Of a stretch of DNA of 64,000 bases, positions 17,315-26,768 are shown piece by piece. Within the stretch, counting starts at the first letter, position 1. Each line of letters starts with the position of its first letter. The stretch comes from Pseudomonas segetis (GTDB lineage Bacteria > Pseudomonadota > Gammaproteobacteria > Pseudomonadales > Pseudomonadaceae), in NCBI RefSeq assembly GCF_900188155.1, contig NZ_FZOG01000002.1, positions 449,845 through 513,844 on the forward strand. Direction: 5' to 3'. The position numbers and the translations under genes are program-made. The notes under the pieces were generated by a model. The model made no database searches. It had not been told where the DNA came from and saw only the letters and a list, made by a program, of their open reading frames with translations.

Positions 17315-18082
17315 ATGCCTGCTCCCGTACTGTCTGGACCGCAATACCTCAGCGAAGGCCTGAAACTGGTGCTTAGCCCTGGATTGCGCCTGTTCGTACT
17401 CTTGCCTCTGCTGATCAACCTGTTGTTGTTTGGCGCCCTGGTAGGCGTTGCCACCCAGCAATTCAGTAGTTGGGTCGACACTTTCATGCCCAACCTGCCC
17501 AGTTGGCTGAGCTTTCTGGAGTACATCATCTGGCCGCTGTTTGTGGTCCTGGTGTTGCTGATGATCTTCTTCACATTCACCATGCTCGCCAATATTGTCG
17601 CAGCCCCTTTCAACGGCTTTCTTGCCGAGAAAGTCGAAGTAGTCGTACGCGGGGAAGACAACTTCCCACCCTTCAGCTGGGGCGAACTGGTGGCAATGAT
17701 CCCGCGCACGCTGAGCCGCGAGATGCGCAAGCTGGGTTACTTTTTGCCGCGGGCCATTGGCTTGTTCATCCTGTCGTTTATCCCGGTGGTCAACATTATT
17801 GCTGCGCCTTTGTGGCTGTTGTTCGGCGTCTGGATGATGGCGATCCAGTACATCGACTACCCCGCCGACAACAACAAGATGAGCTGGCAGGACATGCTTG
17901 CCTGGCTACGCGAAAAGCGCTGGCAGAGCCTTGGTTTCGGCGGCATTACCTACGCCGCGCTGCTGATACCCTTTGTCAACATCCTGATGATGCCCGCAGC
18001 CGTGGCGGGCGCAACCCTGTTCTGGGTGCGTGAGCGCGGGGACACTCGCGCCACCAAGGCGCCCGGCCAAGCAGCGTCATAA
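17315..18082 (+). CDS. cysZ: Sulfate transport membrane protein CysZ
   Basis: A protein of 255 residues, close to E. coli CysZ in length. It is an inner-membrane protein proposed to admit sulfate for cysteine synthesis. Features are [19 protein letters not shown] at the start, long hydrophobic helices (about 25-50, 70-95, 145-175, 205-235) and the family segment [20 protein letters not shown] followed by [11 protein letters not shown] 17315 has GGAA upstream; an in-frame TTG at 17294 is less likely. It is followed by a glycosyltransferase 53 bases on. Confidence 0.88.
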   Translation: MPAPVLSGPQYLSEGLKLVLSPGLRLFVLLPLLINLLLFGALVGVATQQFSSWVDTFMPNLPSWLSFLEYIIWPLFVVLVLLMIFFTFTMLANIVAAPFNGFLAEKVEVVVRGEDNFPPFSWGELVAMIPRTLSREMRKLGYFLPRAIGLFILSFIPVVNIIAAPLWLLFGVWMMAIQYIDYPADNNKMSWQDMLAWLREKRWQSLGFGGITYAALLIPFVNILMMPAAVAGATLFWVRERGDTRATKAPGQAAS

Positions 18083-18135
18083 TTTCACAATAAAAGCGTC
18101 ACACTCGCTACATGACGGCAGTCGAGACTGCTGTC

Positions 18136-19314
18136 ATGAGCACATCATCCTTGTATATCGCGCTAGTCACCGAAACCTTCACGCCTGAAATCAACGGCGT
18201 GGCCAATACTCTTGAGCGACTGGTCAACGGGCTACGCGCGCGCGGCCATCAGTTGCAATTGGTCAGGCCTCGGCAAAGCAGCGACCAAACGCGCAAAAGC
18301 GACGAACACCTGCTACTCACACGCGGTTGGCCACTGCCCGGTTATCCTGGGCTACAGTGGGGACAGTCGGCGCGGCACAAGCTGCTCAGCCGCTGGCGCA
18401 AGGAGCGGCCCGATGTTGTATATATCGCCACCGAAGGGCCGCTTGGCTGGTCGGCATTGAGTGCCGCCAGGCGTTTGAATATCCCGGTTGTAAGCGGCTT
18501 TCATACCAATTTCCAGCAATATAGCGGGCACTATGGTGCGGCCATACTGACGCGCTTGATCACCAATTACCTGCGCTGGTTCCACAATGCTTCACGCATG
18601 ACCCTCGCGCCCAGTGTCAGCCAGCAAATTGAACTGGAGCGTCGCGGCTTCGAGCGCGTGGAACTGCTTGCGCGCGGCGTGGACAGCCAACTGTTTAATC
18701 CGGCCAAGCGCTCCAGCGAGCTGCGTAAACAGTGGGGGCTAGAAGAATCCGACACGGCGGTCATTCACGTTGGCAGATTGGCTGCCGAGAAAAACCTGAA
18801 GCTGTTGGCCGAAACCTTCAGGACGCTGCAACAACGCTACCCGCAACACAACCTGAAGCTGATTCTGGTTGGCGATGGCCCGCAACGCGCGCAACTGCAG
18901 GCACAACTACCCGAGGCAGTATTTTGTGGCGTGCAGCGCGGTGAGCAATTGGCCGCACACTATGCCTCAGGCGACCTGTTCGTCTTTCCCAGCCTGTCCG
19001 AGACCTTCGGCAATGTGTTACTTGAAGCACTGGCCTCTGGCCTTGGCGTGGTCGCTTACGATCAAGCTGCCGCCAGCCAGCATATTCGCCATGGGCACAA
19101 TGGCGCCTTGGCAATGCCCCAGGATCACCAGGCTTTTATCGAGGCGGCGTGCTGGCTGCTCGAAACACCGGAAAGCCTGCGCAGGGTGCGTCTCAATGGC
19201 CGCCAGCACGCTGCTCGCCAAGGCTGGTCGACTATCATTGACCTGTTTGAGCAACATCTGCGCAACGCACTTATCCCCATCGCCGACCTGCCAACAGCCC
19301 GTACTCAACCCTGA
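18136..19314 (+). CDS. Glycosyltransferase family 4 (GT-B) protein
   Basis: A protein of 392 residues resembling GDP-mannose- or UDP-sugar-dependent lipid and alpha-mannosyltransferases. The N-terminal acceptor domain begins VTETFTPEINGVANTLERL. The donor domain has HVGRLAAEKNLKLL, LVGDGPQR and the GT4 motif PSLSETFGNVLLEALASG, with Glu for donor binding. No transmembrane segment is seen; it probably works on the inner face of the membrane. The start is uncertain: ATG 18112 and ATG 18136 both lie within a near-perfect 26-base hairpin and neither has a good ribosome site. The exact acceptor is unknown. Confidence 0.85.
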   Translation: MSTSSLYIALVTETFTPEINGVANTLERLVNGLRARGHQLQLVRPRQSSDQTRKSDEHLLLTRGWPLPGYPGLQWGQSARHKLLSRWRKERPDVVYIATEGPLGWSALSAARRLNIPVVSGFHTNFQQYSGHYGAAILTRLITNYLRWFHNASRMTLAPSVSQQIELERRGFERVELLARGVDSQLFNPAKRSSELRKQWGLEESDTAVIHVGRLAAEKNLKLLAETFRTLQQRYPQHNLKLILVGDGPQRAQLQAQLPEAVFCGVQRGEQLAAHYASGDLFVFPSLSETFGNVLLEALASGLGVVAYDQAAASQHIRHGHNGALAMPQDHQAFIEAACWLLETPESLRRVRLNGRQHAARQGWSTIIDLFEQHLRNALIPIADLPTARTQP

Positions 19315-19349
19315 GGCCCAAACAAGACAACGGCCTCAAATCCCAGGCC

Positions 19350-19376
19350 TAAAAAAGCCCCGATGTGCCGGGGCCA
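19350..19376 (-). terminator. Rho-independent terminator of the OYE gene
   Basis: GCCCCG and CGGGGC pair around a short loop. Read on the minus strand, the hairpin is followed by a run of six T, 45 bases after the OYE gene stop. Confidence 0.8.
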
Positions 19377-19418
19377 AGGAGTGTGCCTAACCAGTATGCG
19401 GTCAAGCAAACCTAACGC

Positions 19419-20522
19419 TTAAACCAGGCTCATCAGGGCTTCGCGACTAAATGGCAAGATCTGTTCCTCGCGGCCCTCACGGACTTTCAATGCCCAGTCC
19501 GGGTCGACCAGCAGGGCGCGGCCAACTGCAACCAAATCAAACTCCTGGTTATTCAAACGCTCAAGCAGGCCTTCGAGCTTGGCCGGCTGCGCAACCTTGT
19601 CTGTGTTGACCATGAACTGCAGGAACTCGCCATCAAGCCCCACACTGCCGACAGTGATGGTTGGCTTGCCAGTCAGCTTGCGGGTCCAACCAGCCAGGTT
19701 CAGTTCCGAGCCTTCAAACTCCGGTTCCCAGAAGCGCCGGGTCGAGCAGTGGAAGATATCCACGCCGGCCTCAGATAACGGCTTGAGGAAGGCTTCAAGC
19801 GCTTGTGGGGTTTGCACCAGGCGAGCGCTGTAGTCTTGCTGCTTCCACTGTGAGAAACGCAGGATAATTGGAAAGTCCGGCCCGACAGCGGCGCGTACGG
19901 CCTTGATCAATTCAATCGCGAAGCGTGAGCGCTGGGCCAGGTCACCACCATACTCATCGCTTCGTTGGTTGCTGCCTTTCCAGAAAAACTGGTCGATCAG
20001 GTAACCGTGCGCACCGTGCAACTCAACCCCATCCATTCCGATGCGCTTGGCATCAGCCGCGGCCTGGGCAAATGCTGCGATCACTTCGCGGATATCTTCA
20101 TGGCTCATGCCGTGGACAACCACTTCACCGTTCTTCTGTTTCTCGCTCGGGCCATAGCCGGGCACAGTCGCGTCAGGTTCGGTTCCGAGCTTGCGCACAT
20201 TTCCGACGTGCCAGAGCTGGGGCACGATCTTGCCGCCTTCGGCATGCACCGCATCAACCACTTTTTTCCAGCCGGCCAATGCATCCTCGCCATAGAAGCG
20301 CGGCACATTCGGATACCCGTTGGCAGCCTTGTGGCCAACGGTCGTGCCCTCGGTAATGATCAAGCCAACCCCGGCCGCAGACCGGCGCCGGTAATACTCG
20401 ACTACCTTGCTGTTAGGCACCCCGCCTGGCGAGAACGACCGCGTCATGGGCGCCATCACCACGCGACTCGAAAGGCTCAACTGGCCCAGGTTAAATGGCT
20501 GAAACAGGGCTTGTGCGGTCAT
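19419..20522 (-). CDS. Old yellow enzyme-family NADH:flavin oxidoreductase
   Basis: A protein of 367 residues and a single FMN-binding TIM barrel of the OYE family (NemA-like), which reduces activated C=C bonds or nitro compounds. Features are FNLGQLSLSSRVVMAPMTRS at the N-terminus, the substrate-binding HGAHGYLIDQFFWKGSNQR with SDEYGG, and C-terminal FMN phosphate-binding TVGSVG and AVGRALLVDPDW. The start is ATG 20522; the frame extending to 20591 lacks family similarity. It is not fused to the 4Fe-4S domain of dienoyl-CoA reductases. Its physiological substrate is unknown. Confidence 0.9.
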   Translation of the reverse strand: MTAQALFQPFNLGQLSLSSRVVMAPMTRSFSPGGVPNSKVVEYYRRRSAAGVGLIITEGTTVGHKAANGYPNVPRFYGEDALAGWKKVVDAVHAEGGKIVPQLWHVGNVRKLGTEPDATVPGYGPSEKQKNGEVVVHGMSHEDIREVIAAFAQAAADAKRIGMDGVELHGAHGYLIDQFFWKGSNQRSDEYGGDLAQRSRFAIELIKAVRAAVGPDFPIILRFSQWKQQDYSARLVQTPQALEAFLKPLSEAGVDIFHCSTRRFWEPEFEGSELNLAGWTRKLTGKPTITVGSVGLDGEFLQFMVNTDKVAQPAKLEGLLERLNNQEFDLVAVGRALLVDPDWALKVREGREEQILPFSREALMSLV

Positions 20523-20766
20523 GTGTTCTCCAACAGCGCAGGCACGATCAAACTCGACGGAGTGATGCGCGCACAGACAAAACAGATTCAATGATGATCA
20601 ATGCAAGTCCGACGATAGAGCAGTACCGCGCTATCGAGGTGCAATTCGCCACAGGGGCAGCATTAATGTGTTGAGCGCGACAATAGAACCGGGCAAGCGC
20701 CAAGCCCAGCACTATTGATGTCAGTGATTATGCCTACAACAGCGCTGAAGGGTCATATGCCTTGTG

Positions 20767-20789
20767 GGCAGCACAACCATCGTGCTGCC
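20767..20789. terminator. Hairpin downstream of glutathione peroxidase gene
   Basis: GGCAGCAC and GTGCTGCC pair exactly around a seven-base loop, about 24 bases after the stop of the minus-strand peroxidase gene. There is no T-run, so it is at best a weak terminator. The rest of the gap 20523-20812 shows nothing further except an imperfect inverted repeat near 20616-20640. Confidence 0.4.
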
Positions 20790-20812
20790 TGCGGGAGACA
20801 TGAATGGGTCCA

Positions 20813-21322
20813 TTACTTGGCAGAGAGGGCTGGCTCGGAAATACCCAGGCTACTTTCAATGGCCTGAATCAATGCAGGATCTTCCGGCGTCATGCGAGGC
20901 GAAAAGCGCGCCAGTACGCGCCCATCGGGGCCGACCAGGAACTTCTCGAAATTCCAGGTGATATCGCCGGGAAACTCAGCCCCCTCACCCGCCAGCAAGC
21001 GATACAGGGGATGGCGCTCGGCACCATTGACCTCGATCTTGCTGGCCAATGGGAAGCTCACCCCATAGTTGCGAGTACAGAATGCTCCAATAGCCTCTTC
21101 GCTGTCCGGTTCCTGTCCGGCGAACTGGTTGCAAGGCAAACCGAGCACGCTGAATCCGTGGTCGCGATATTCCTGGTAGAGCTTTTCCAAACCGGCGTAT
21201 TGCGGGGTCAGACCACATTTGGAAGCCACGTTCACCACCAGAACGACCCTGCCCTTAAGTGGCGCCAGCGGTAGCTCCTGGCCATCAAGAGCCCGCAAAG
21301 TTATATCGTGAAAGGCACTCAT
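20813..21322 (-). CDS. Glutathione peroxidase family (thiol peroxidase)
   Basis: A protein of 169 residues of the GPx/BtuE family. The peroxidatic Cys is in NVASKCGLTPQY (about residue 36), and the supporting Gln and Trp are in CNQFAGQEP and ITWNFEKFLV. It is a Cys, not Sec, enzyme and probably draws electrons from thioredoxin. The start is ATG 21322; an extension to 21349 is not needed. Length is slightly above the family mean because of a short C-terminal tail. Confidence 0.93.
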   Translation of the reverse strand: MSAFHDITLRALDGQELPLAPLKGRVVLVVNVASKCGLTPQYAGLEKLYQEYRDHGFSVLGLPCNQFAGQEPDSEEAIGAFCTRNYGVSFPLASKIEVNGAERHPLYRLLAGEGAEFPGDITWNFEKFLVGPDGRVLARFSPRMTPEDPALIQAIESSLGISEPALSAK

Positions 21323-21361
21323 GGCTTGCTCCTTGAGCTTGCAGCACATTCCCCATGGGAC

Positions 21362-21390
21362 AAAAAGGGCGCCCTTGAGGCGCCCCTTTC
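21362..21390 (-). terminator. Rho-independent terminator of the FKBP gene
   Basis: GGGCGCC and GGCGCCC pair around a five-base loop. On the minus strand a run of five T follows. It lies between the FKBP gene stop and the peroxidase start. Confidence 0.8.
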
Positions 21391-21471
21391 TGACTCACTT
21401 GTAGCTTAGCAGTCAGCCACACTTATAACAGGACCATAAGTCGTATTGTGTGACCAAAGGGCACGCAGCAA

Positions 21472-21957
21472 TCAGTGCTGGTGACCGCCTTCGCCATGGA
21501 TGTGGCCGTGAGCAACTTCTTCTTCGCTGGCGTCGCGAATATCAACGACCTTCACTTTGAAGTTCAGGCGCTGACCCGCCAGAGGATGGTTGCCATCGAC
21601 TATCACATCGTCGCCGTCCAGCTCGCGAATGGTCACGATCTGCATGCTGCCGTCTGGACCGGAAGCGTGGAACTGCATGCCCACTTCCAGCTCATCAACA
21701 CCTTCAAACATCGAACGATTCAGGGTTGCCAGCAGTTCAGCGCTGTATTCGCCGTAGGCGTCTTCAGGCTCAACGGAAACTTCCAGCTCATCGCCAACTT
21801 TCTTGTCCAGCAGTGCTTTTTCAAGGCCGGCAATGATGTTGCCAGCGCCGTGCAGGTAAACCAGCGGTGCGCCGCCAGCGGAACTATCTATCACCTCACC
21901 AGCGTCGTTGGTCAGGGTATAGTCGATGGATACGGCCTTATTGGCAGCGATCAGCAT
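21472..21957 (-). CDS. SlyD-like FKBP-type peptidyl-prolyl isomerase
   Basis: A protein of 161 residues with an FKBP domain and inserted flap: AVSIDYTLTNDAGEVIDSS, LVYLHGAGNIIAGLEKALL, then PEDAYGEY and the insert-in-flap domain. The C-terminal tail HGHIHGEGGHQH is histidine-rich like that of SlyD and could bind Ni or Zn, though it is short. Its role would be proline isomerisation and metal handling in the cytoplasm. ATG 21957 is chosen; the longer frame to 22005 overlaps the divergent gene. It diverges from the DUF3565 gene with a gap of 19 bases. Confidence 0.92.
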   Translation of the reverse strand: MLIAANKAVSIDYTLTNDAGEVIDSSAGGAPLVYLHGAGNIIAGLEKALLDKKVGDELEVSVEPEDAYGEYSAELLATLNRSMFEGVDELEVGMQFHASGPDGSMQIVTIRELDGDDVIVDGNHPLAGQRLNFKVKVVDIRDASEEEVAHGHIHGEGGHQH

Positions 21958-21976
21958 GGGGCGGAACCTTTTGCTT

Positions 21977-22273
21977 ATGAATGAAGAACGGACAAGTTTA
22001 ACCAAGCCATCGCCCGAAAGCGAACCCGCCCCGGACGGACGGACTGGCAGTATGCCCGTACGCTTGCTTGACTTGCGTCAGGACGAAGACGGTCATTGGG
22101 TGGCAGTATTGTCATGCGGCCATACCCAACACTTGCGCCATGAGCCTCCGTGGCAAAACCGCCCATGGGTGCAAAACCCGGAACTGCGCCGTGCGCAGCT
22201 GGGTAAGCCCTTTGACTGCGGATGGTGCGCAGCCGCCTCCAAGCAAGCTACAAACACAGCTCCAGAGTGCTAA
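21977..22273 (+). CDS. DUF3565 domain protein
   Basis: A protein of 98 residues. The conserved core is [30 protein letters not shown] followed by KPFDCGWC in separate blocks; Cys and His in SCGHTQH and DCGWC could bind zinc. The family is common next to ackA in Pseudomonas-type genomes but has no assigned function. Its start is uncertain: ATG 21977, or the downstream ATG at 22052 nearer the conserved core. Its stop overlaps the AAGGAA ribosome site of ackA, so the two are likely cotranscribed. Confidence 0.8.
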   Translation: MNEERTSLTKPSPESEPAPDGRTGSMPVRLLDLRQDEDGHWVAVLSCGHTQHLRHEPPWQNRPWVQNPELRRAQLGKPFDCGWCAAASKQATNTAPEC

Positions 22274-22283
22274 GGAACGCTAT

Positions 22284-23480
22284 ATGCAGCCAAGCAATAT
22301 ATTGGTGATTAATTGCGGCAGTTCATCGATCAAATTTGCCTTGGTCAACCCATCAGAGTCCGACTTCACCCTCAGTGGACTGGCCGAACGCCTGGGTAGT
22401 GCCGATGCTGTATTGCATTGGCAGCATCGTGGCAGCAAAGACTCAAAACCCATCGCCAATGCCGACCACCGCCTGGCACTTGCCGAGCTCCTGCCGCTGG
22501 TCGAGCATGCCACCCAAGGTAAGTTGCTGGGCATTGGCCATCGCGTTGTGCATGGCGGGGAACACTTTACTGCTGCCAGCCGCATCGACAGCAAAGCCTT
22601 GCAACAAATCAAATCCCTTGAGCCGCTCGCACCGCTGCATATCCCGGTAAACCTGCAAGGAATCGAGGCGGCTATAAAGCTGTTTCCCGAACTGCCCCAG
22701 GTTGCAGTATTCGATACCGCCTTCCATCAAAGCCTGCCGGAACATGCATTTCGCTACGCACTGCCTGAGGCGCTCTACCGTCAGCACGGCGTGCGCCGCT
22801 ATGGTTTCCACGGCACCAGTCATCGCTATGTAAGCGCGCAGGCAGCCTCATTCAGTGGCCTTGCCTATGGCGACAGCAGTTGGCTGATCGCTCACCTGGG
22901 CAACGGTTGCTCAACCTGCGCCGTGGTCAATGGTCAAAGCCGCGACACCAGCATGGGCCTGACCCCTCTGGAAGGATTGGTGATGGGTACGCGCAGTGGT
23001 GATGTCGACCCTAACCTGCATAGTCATCTCGCCAAAACACTGGGTTGGAGCCTCGATGAAATCGACCGTGTCCTCAACCAGGAAAGCGGTGTGCTCGGTC
23101 TATCCGGACTGTCCAATGATATGCGCACCCTCGAACAGGCGCGTGAGCAGGGACATGTCGGCGCCACACTGGCCATCGAAGTATTTTGCTATCGCCTGGC
23201 CAAATCACTGGCGTCGATGAGCTGCGCACTGACGCGCCTCGACGGCCTGGTCTTTACCGGCGGTATTGGCGAGAACTCACCGCTGATCCGCAATAAAACC
23301 GTGGAGCACCTCAAACTGCTCAATATACAACTCGACCGCGAAGCCAACGCCCTGTGTGTTCGTGGCGTGGCCGGCCCGATTCACACCCAGGGTCACCCTC
23401 GCGTACTGGTCATCCCCACCAACGAGGAGCGGCAAATTGCGCTCGATACACTAGGGTTGTTGAAACAACACACCTCATGA
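22284..23480 (+). CDS. ackA: Acetate kinase AckA
   Basis: A protein of 398 residues, the usual length. It interconverts acetate plus ATP and acetyl phosphate plus ADP. The start [15 protein letters not shown] and the internal [28 protein letters not shown] blocks cover phosphate, catalytic His and adenosine sites. ATG 22284 has AAGGAA seven bases upstream. It is followed by pta 63 bases on, forming the standard acetate overflow and acetyl-phosphate module. Confidence 0.97.
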   Translation: MQPSNILVINCGSSSIKFALVNPSESDFTLSGLAERLGSADAVLHWQHRGSKDSKPIANADHRLALAELLPLVEHATQGKLLGIGHRVVHGGEHFTAASRIDSKALQQIKSLEPLAPLHIPVNLQGIEAAIKLFPELPQVAVFDTAFHQSLPEHAFRYALPEALYRQHGVRRYGFHGTSHRYVSAQAASFSGLAYGDSSWLIAHLGNGCSTCAVVNGQSRDTSMGLTPLEGLVMGTRSGDVDPNLHSHLAKTLGWSLDEIDRVLNQESGVLGLSGLSNDMRTLEQAREQGHVGATLAIEVFCYRLAKSLASMSCALTRLDGLVFTGGIGENSPLIRNKTVEHLKLLNIQLDREANALCVRGVAGPIHTQGHPRVLVIPTNEERQIALDTLGLLKQHTS

Positions 23481-23543
23481 TCACGCCAGCCCGCTGCGCC
23501 ATACTTGCACACCTGCCCCATGGGTTTAACGACAGGACCTAGC

Positions 23544-25637
23544 ATGCATACTTTCTTCATCTCTCCCACCGGTTTCGGCGTTGGCCTGACATCCATCAGC
23601 CTCGGCATGGTCGGCGCCCTGGAGCGTGCGGGGCTCAAGGTCGGCTTCTTCAAACCCATAGCACAGCCGCATCAGGGTGACTTGGGACCCGAACGTTCCA
23701 GCGAGCTGATTGCCCGCACCCACGGCCTGAACTCCCCCAAACCGCTTGACCTTGCCCATGTTGAACGCATGCTCGGCGATGGTCAGCTCGATGAGTTGCT
23801 CGAAGAAATCATCAGCTACTACCAAATCGCTGCCGCTGATAAAGATGTGGTCATAGTCGAAGGCATGGTGCCAACCCGCCAGGCCAGCTATGCCGCGCGG
23901 GTCAACTTCCACCTTGCCAAAAGCCTCGACGCCGACGTGATCCTGGTTTCGGCACCGGAGGAGGAAAGCCTGAGCGAACTATGTGATCGGGTTGAAATCC
24001 AGGCACAGATGTTCGGCGGCCCCCAAGACCCCAAGGTACTGGGTGCCATCCTCAACAAGGTGCGCTGCGACGAGGGCATGGAGGCATTTGCCGCGCGCCT
24101 AGCAGAGCAGTCACCACTGTTCAGGCGCGATGATTTCCTGCTCCTCGGCTGTATTCCATGGGAAGAGGAACTCAATGCCCCGCGCACCCGCGACATTGCC
24201 GATCTACTCGGCGCCCGGGTACTCAACGCAGGTGATTACGAACAGCGGCGCATGCTCAAGATCGTGCTTTGTGCTCGTGCCGTGGCCAACACAGTGCAAT
24301 TGCTCAAGCCCGGCACCCTGGTGGTGACGCCAGGTGACCGGGACGACATTATCCTCGCCGCCAGCCTGGCCGCCATGAACGGCATGCCGCTGGCCGGTTT
24401 GCTCCTGTGCAGCGACTTCGCGCCGGACCCACGTATTGTCGAACTCTGTCGTGGTGCCCTGCAAAGCGGCTTGCCCGTCATGGCGGTGAGCACCGGTTCA
24501 TATGACACCGCCACTAACCTCAATCGTCTCAACCGCGAGATTCCGGTGGACGATAAGGAGCGCGCGGAAAAGGTCGCCGACTTTATCGCCAACCACATCA
24601 ACCATGAATGGCTGGGCAAACGCTGTGGCACCCTGCGTGAATTGCGCATGTCGCCGCCGGCCTTCCGCTACCAGTTGGTGCAACGTGCCAAGGCGGCAAA
24701 CAAGCGTATCGTGCTACCAGAAGGTAACGAGCCCAGAACCATCCAGGCTGCTGCGATCTGCCATGAGCGCGGCATTGCTCGCTGCGTGTTGCTGGCCAAG
24801 CCAGAAGAGGTCATGAGCGTGGCGAAAGCCCAAGGCATTGAGCTGCCGCAAGGGCTCGAGATCCTGGATCCTGACTTGATCCGCGAGCGCTACGTCGACC
24901 CCATGGTCGAGCTGCGTAAAGGCAAAGGCCTGAATGCTCCCATGGCCAGCGCCCAACTCGAAGACAGTGTGGTTCTCGGGACCATGATGCTGGCCCTTGA
25001 TGAAGTCGATGGCCTGGTTTCCGGCGCCGTTCACACCACCGCCAACACCATCCGCCCCGCGCTGCAGCTGATCAAAACCGCACCCGGCTACAAGCTGGTG
25101 TCCTCGGTATTCTTCATGCTCTTGCCGGACCAGGTCGTGGTGTATGGCGACTGTGCGGTGAACCCTGACCCGAGTGCGTCAGAGCTTGCCGAAATAGCCC
25201 TGCAAAGCGCAGCCTCGGCAACCGCATTCGGTATTCCACCGCGCGTGGCCATGCTCAGCTACTCCACTGGAGACTCAGGAACCGGCGAGGAGGTCGAGAA
25301 GGTGCGCGAAGCAACCCGCCTGGCCAAGTTGAGTGAGCCCGGTTTGCTCGTCGACGGCCCCTTGCAATACGACGCCGCGGCAATCGAGTCCGTTGGCCGC
25401 CAAAAAGCGCCCAACAGCCCCGTAGCAGGGCGTGCAACTGTCTTCGTATTCCCCGACCTGAACACCGGCAACACCACCTACAAAGCAGTCCAGCGCAGCG
25501 CCGACTGCATCAGCGTCGGCCCCATGCTGCAGGGTCTGCGCAAACCGGTAAACGACCTCTCTCGCGGGGCGCTGGTGGACGACATCGTCTACACAATTGC
25601 CCTCACCGCGATCCAGGCCGCCAACCTGCCAAGCTAG
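23544..25637 (+). CDS. pta: Phosphate acetyltransferase Pta (long form)
   Basis: A protein of 697 residues, the long gammaproteobacterial form. The N-terminal P-loop-like domain (FISPTGFGVGLTSISLGMV) is followed by a DRTGG domain (about 220-330) and the C-terminal catalytic PTA domain from about 380. The latter includes LPEGNEPRTIQAAAI, SGAVHTTANTIRPALQ and SYSTGDSGTG. It converts acetyl-CoA and phosphate to acetyl phosphate. ATG 23544 is used because MHTFFISPTGFG matches the family start. Confidence 0.96.
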   Translation: MHTFFISPTGFGVGLTSISLGMVGALERAGLKVGFFKPIAQPHQGDLGPERSSELIARTHGLNSPKPLDLAHVERMLGDGQLDELLEEIISYYQIAAADKDVVIVEGMVPTRQASYAARVNFHLAKSLDADVILVSAPEEESLSELCDRVEIQAQMFGGPQDPKVLGAILNKVRCDEGMEAFAARLAEQSPLFRRDDFLLLGCIPWEEELNAPRTRDIADLLGARVLNAGDYEQRRMLKIVLCARAVANTVQLLKPGTLVVTPGDRDDIILAASLAAMNGMPLAGLLLCSDFAPDPRIVELCRGALQSGLPVMAVSTGSYDTATNLNRLNREIPVDDKERAEKVADFIANHINHEWLGKRCGTLRELRMSPPAFRYQLVQRAKAANKRIVLPEGNEPRTIQAAAICHERGIARCVLLAKPEEVMSVAKAQGIELPQGLEILDPDLIRERYVDPMVELRKGKGLNAPMASAQLEDSVVLGTMMLALDEVDGLVSGAVHTTANTIRPALQLIKTAPGYKLVSSVFFMLLPDQVVVYGDCAVNPDPSASELAEIALQSAASATAFGIPPRVAMLSYSTGDSGTGEEVEKVREATRLAKLSEPGLLVDGPLQYDAAAIESVGRQKAPNSPVAGRATVFVFPDLNTGNTTYKAVQRSADCISVGPMLQGLRKPVNDLSRGALVDDIVYTIALTAIQAANLPS

Positions 25638-25652
25638 GCAACGGGGTCAATC

Positions 25653-25691
25653 ATATCGCCGGGCGGCTTGGCATGCCTGGCCCGGCGATAT
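25653..25691 (+). terminator. Hairpin terminator candidate after pta
   Basis: ATATCGCCGGGC (25653-25664) and GCCCGGCGATAT (25680-25691) pair over 12 bases without mismatch around a 15-base loop, 16 bases after the pta stop. A T-run appears only about 25 bases later, so termination may be imperfect. Confidence 0.6.
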
Positions 25692-25856
25692 CAATCGACA
25701 ACCTTGCAATTCCGTTTTTTTGCAACTACCCGCCCCGGCAGTAGTTGAACTTCATACAGTTCAAGTTAACCTGTGCGCCAAACCGATCTGCGGTAAAAAA
25801 CTGCAGACTTTGACTGAATCGGCGCACGCGCCCACTTGTTGGAGGCATTTGCCCCC

Positions 25857-26747
25857 ATGTTGAGTTTCCTTCCTGCTTTTTTGCGCGGCATCATTGGTGT
25901 GTGCTGCCTGGCGCTAAACACACTGTTTTGCTGCATACCGCTGTTTGCCGTCACGCTCCTGAAAATATGCTTGCCGTTTGCTGCGGCACAGCGGGTGTGT
26001 AATTGGCTGATGAACTTCATCCATGAGTTCTGGATAAGCTGCAACAAACTATGGATGGACTTGGTCTGCAGCACTCGCTGGCAGGTCGAGGGCCTCAAGG
26101 ATCTGGATTACCAGCACTCTTACCTGGTCACCAGCAATCACCAGAGCTGGGTCGATATTCTGGTACTGCAATACCTGCTCAACCGGCGCATTCGCCCGCT
26201 GAAATTCTTCCTGAAACAAGAATTGATCTGGGTGCCGGTGATTGGCCTCTGTTGGTGGGCGCTGGGTTTTCCATTTATGAAGCGCTACTCCAAGGCCTAT
26301 CTGGAAAAGCACCCGGAGAAGAAAGGCAAGGACCTCGAGACAACACGGCGCACCTGCGACAAATTCCGCGCAAACCCGGTAGGCATTTTCAACTTTCTCG
26401 AAGGCACGCGTTACACCCCGAGCAAGCATGCGGCGCAGCAATCTCCTTACAAATACCTGCTCAAGCCCAAGGCAGGCGGTATTGCTTTTGTGCTCGATGC
26501 AATGGGTGAGCAACTGCATAGCATCGTCAATGTGACCATCTACTACCCGCAAGGCATCCCGGGCTTCTGGAACCTGCTAAGTGGCGAAGTCAAGGAGGTG
26601 GTGGTCAATTTCAGGGAGTTGAAAATCCCACGTGAGTTTATTGGCAAGAACTATGACCAGGATGCCGAATACCGCCAGGCGTTCCAGCAGTGGGTCAATG
26701 TGCTGTGGCAAGAAAAAGACGACGAGCTCGCTCGCCTGCATCACTAG
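25857..26747 (+). CDS. Lysophospholipid acyltransferase family protein (YihG type)
   Basis: A protein of 296 residues with N-terminal hydrophobic segments (about 5-45) and a PlsC-type acyltransferase domain. It has the catalytic motif NHQSWVD (HxxxxD) near residue 95 and the phosphate-binding FLEGTR near residue 178. It resembles E. coli YihG, a second 1-acyl-glycerol-3-phosphate acyltransferase. ATG 25857 is preceded by GGAGG at 11 bases, a wide spacing. It is convergent with the diguanylate cyclase-type gene. Confidence 0.88.
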   Translation: MLSFLPAFLRGIIGVCCLALNTLFCCIPLFAVTLLKICLPFAAAQRVCNWLMNFIHEFWISCNKLWMDLVCSTRWQVEGLKDLDYQHSYLVTSNHQSWVDILVLQYLLNRRIRPLKFFLKQELIWVPVIGLCWWALGFPFMKRYSKAYLEKHPEKKGKDLETTRRTCDKFRANPVGIFNFLEGTRYTPSKHAAQQSPYKYLLKPKAGGIAFVLDAMGEQLHSIVNVTIYYPQGIPGFWNLLSGEVKEVVVNFRELKIPREFIGKNYDQDAEYRQAFQQWVNVLWQEKDDELARLHH

Positions 26748-26768
26748 CCACGCACACAGTGCAGTCGG

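Noticed and set aside
18131..18149. PHO-box-like CTGTCAT-N4-ACATCAT at the glycosyltransferase start
   Set aside because: The second half has two mismatches, the site lies inside the gene start, and the hairpin explains the first half.
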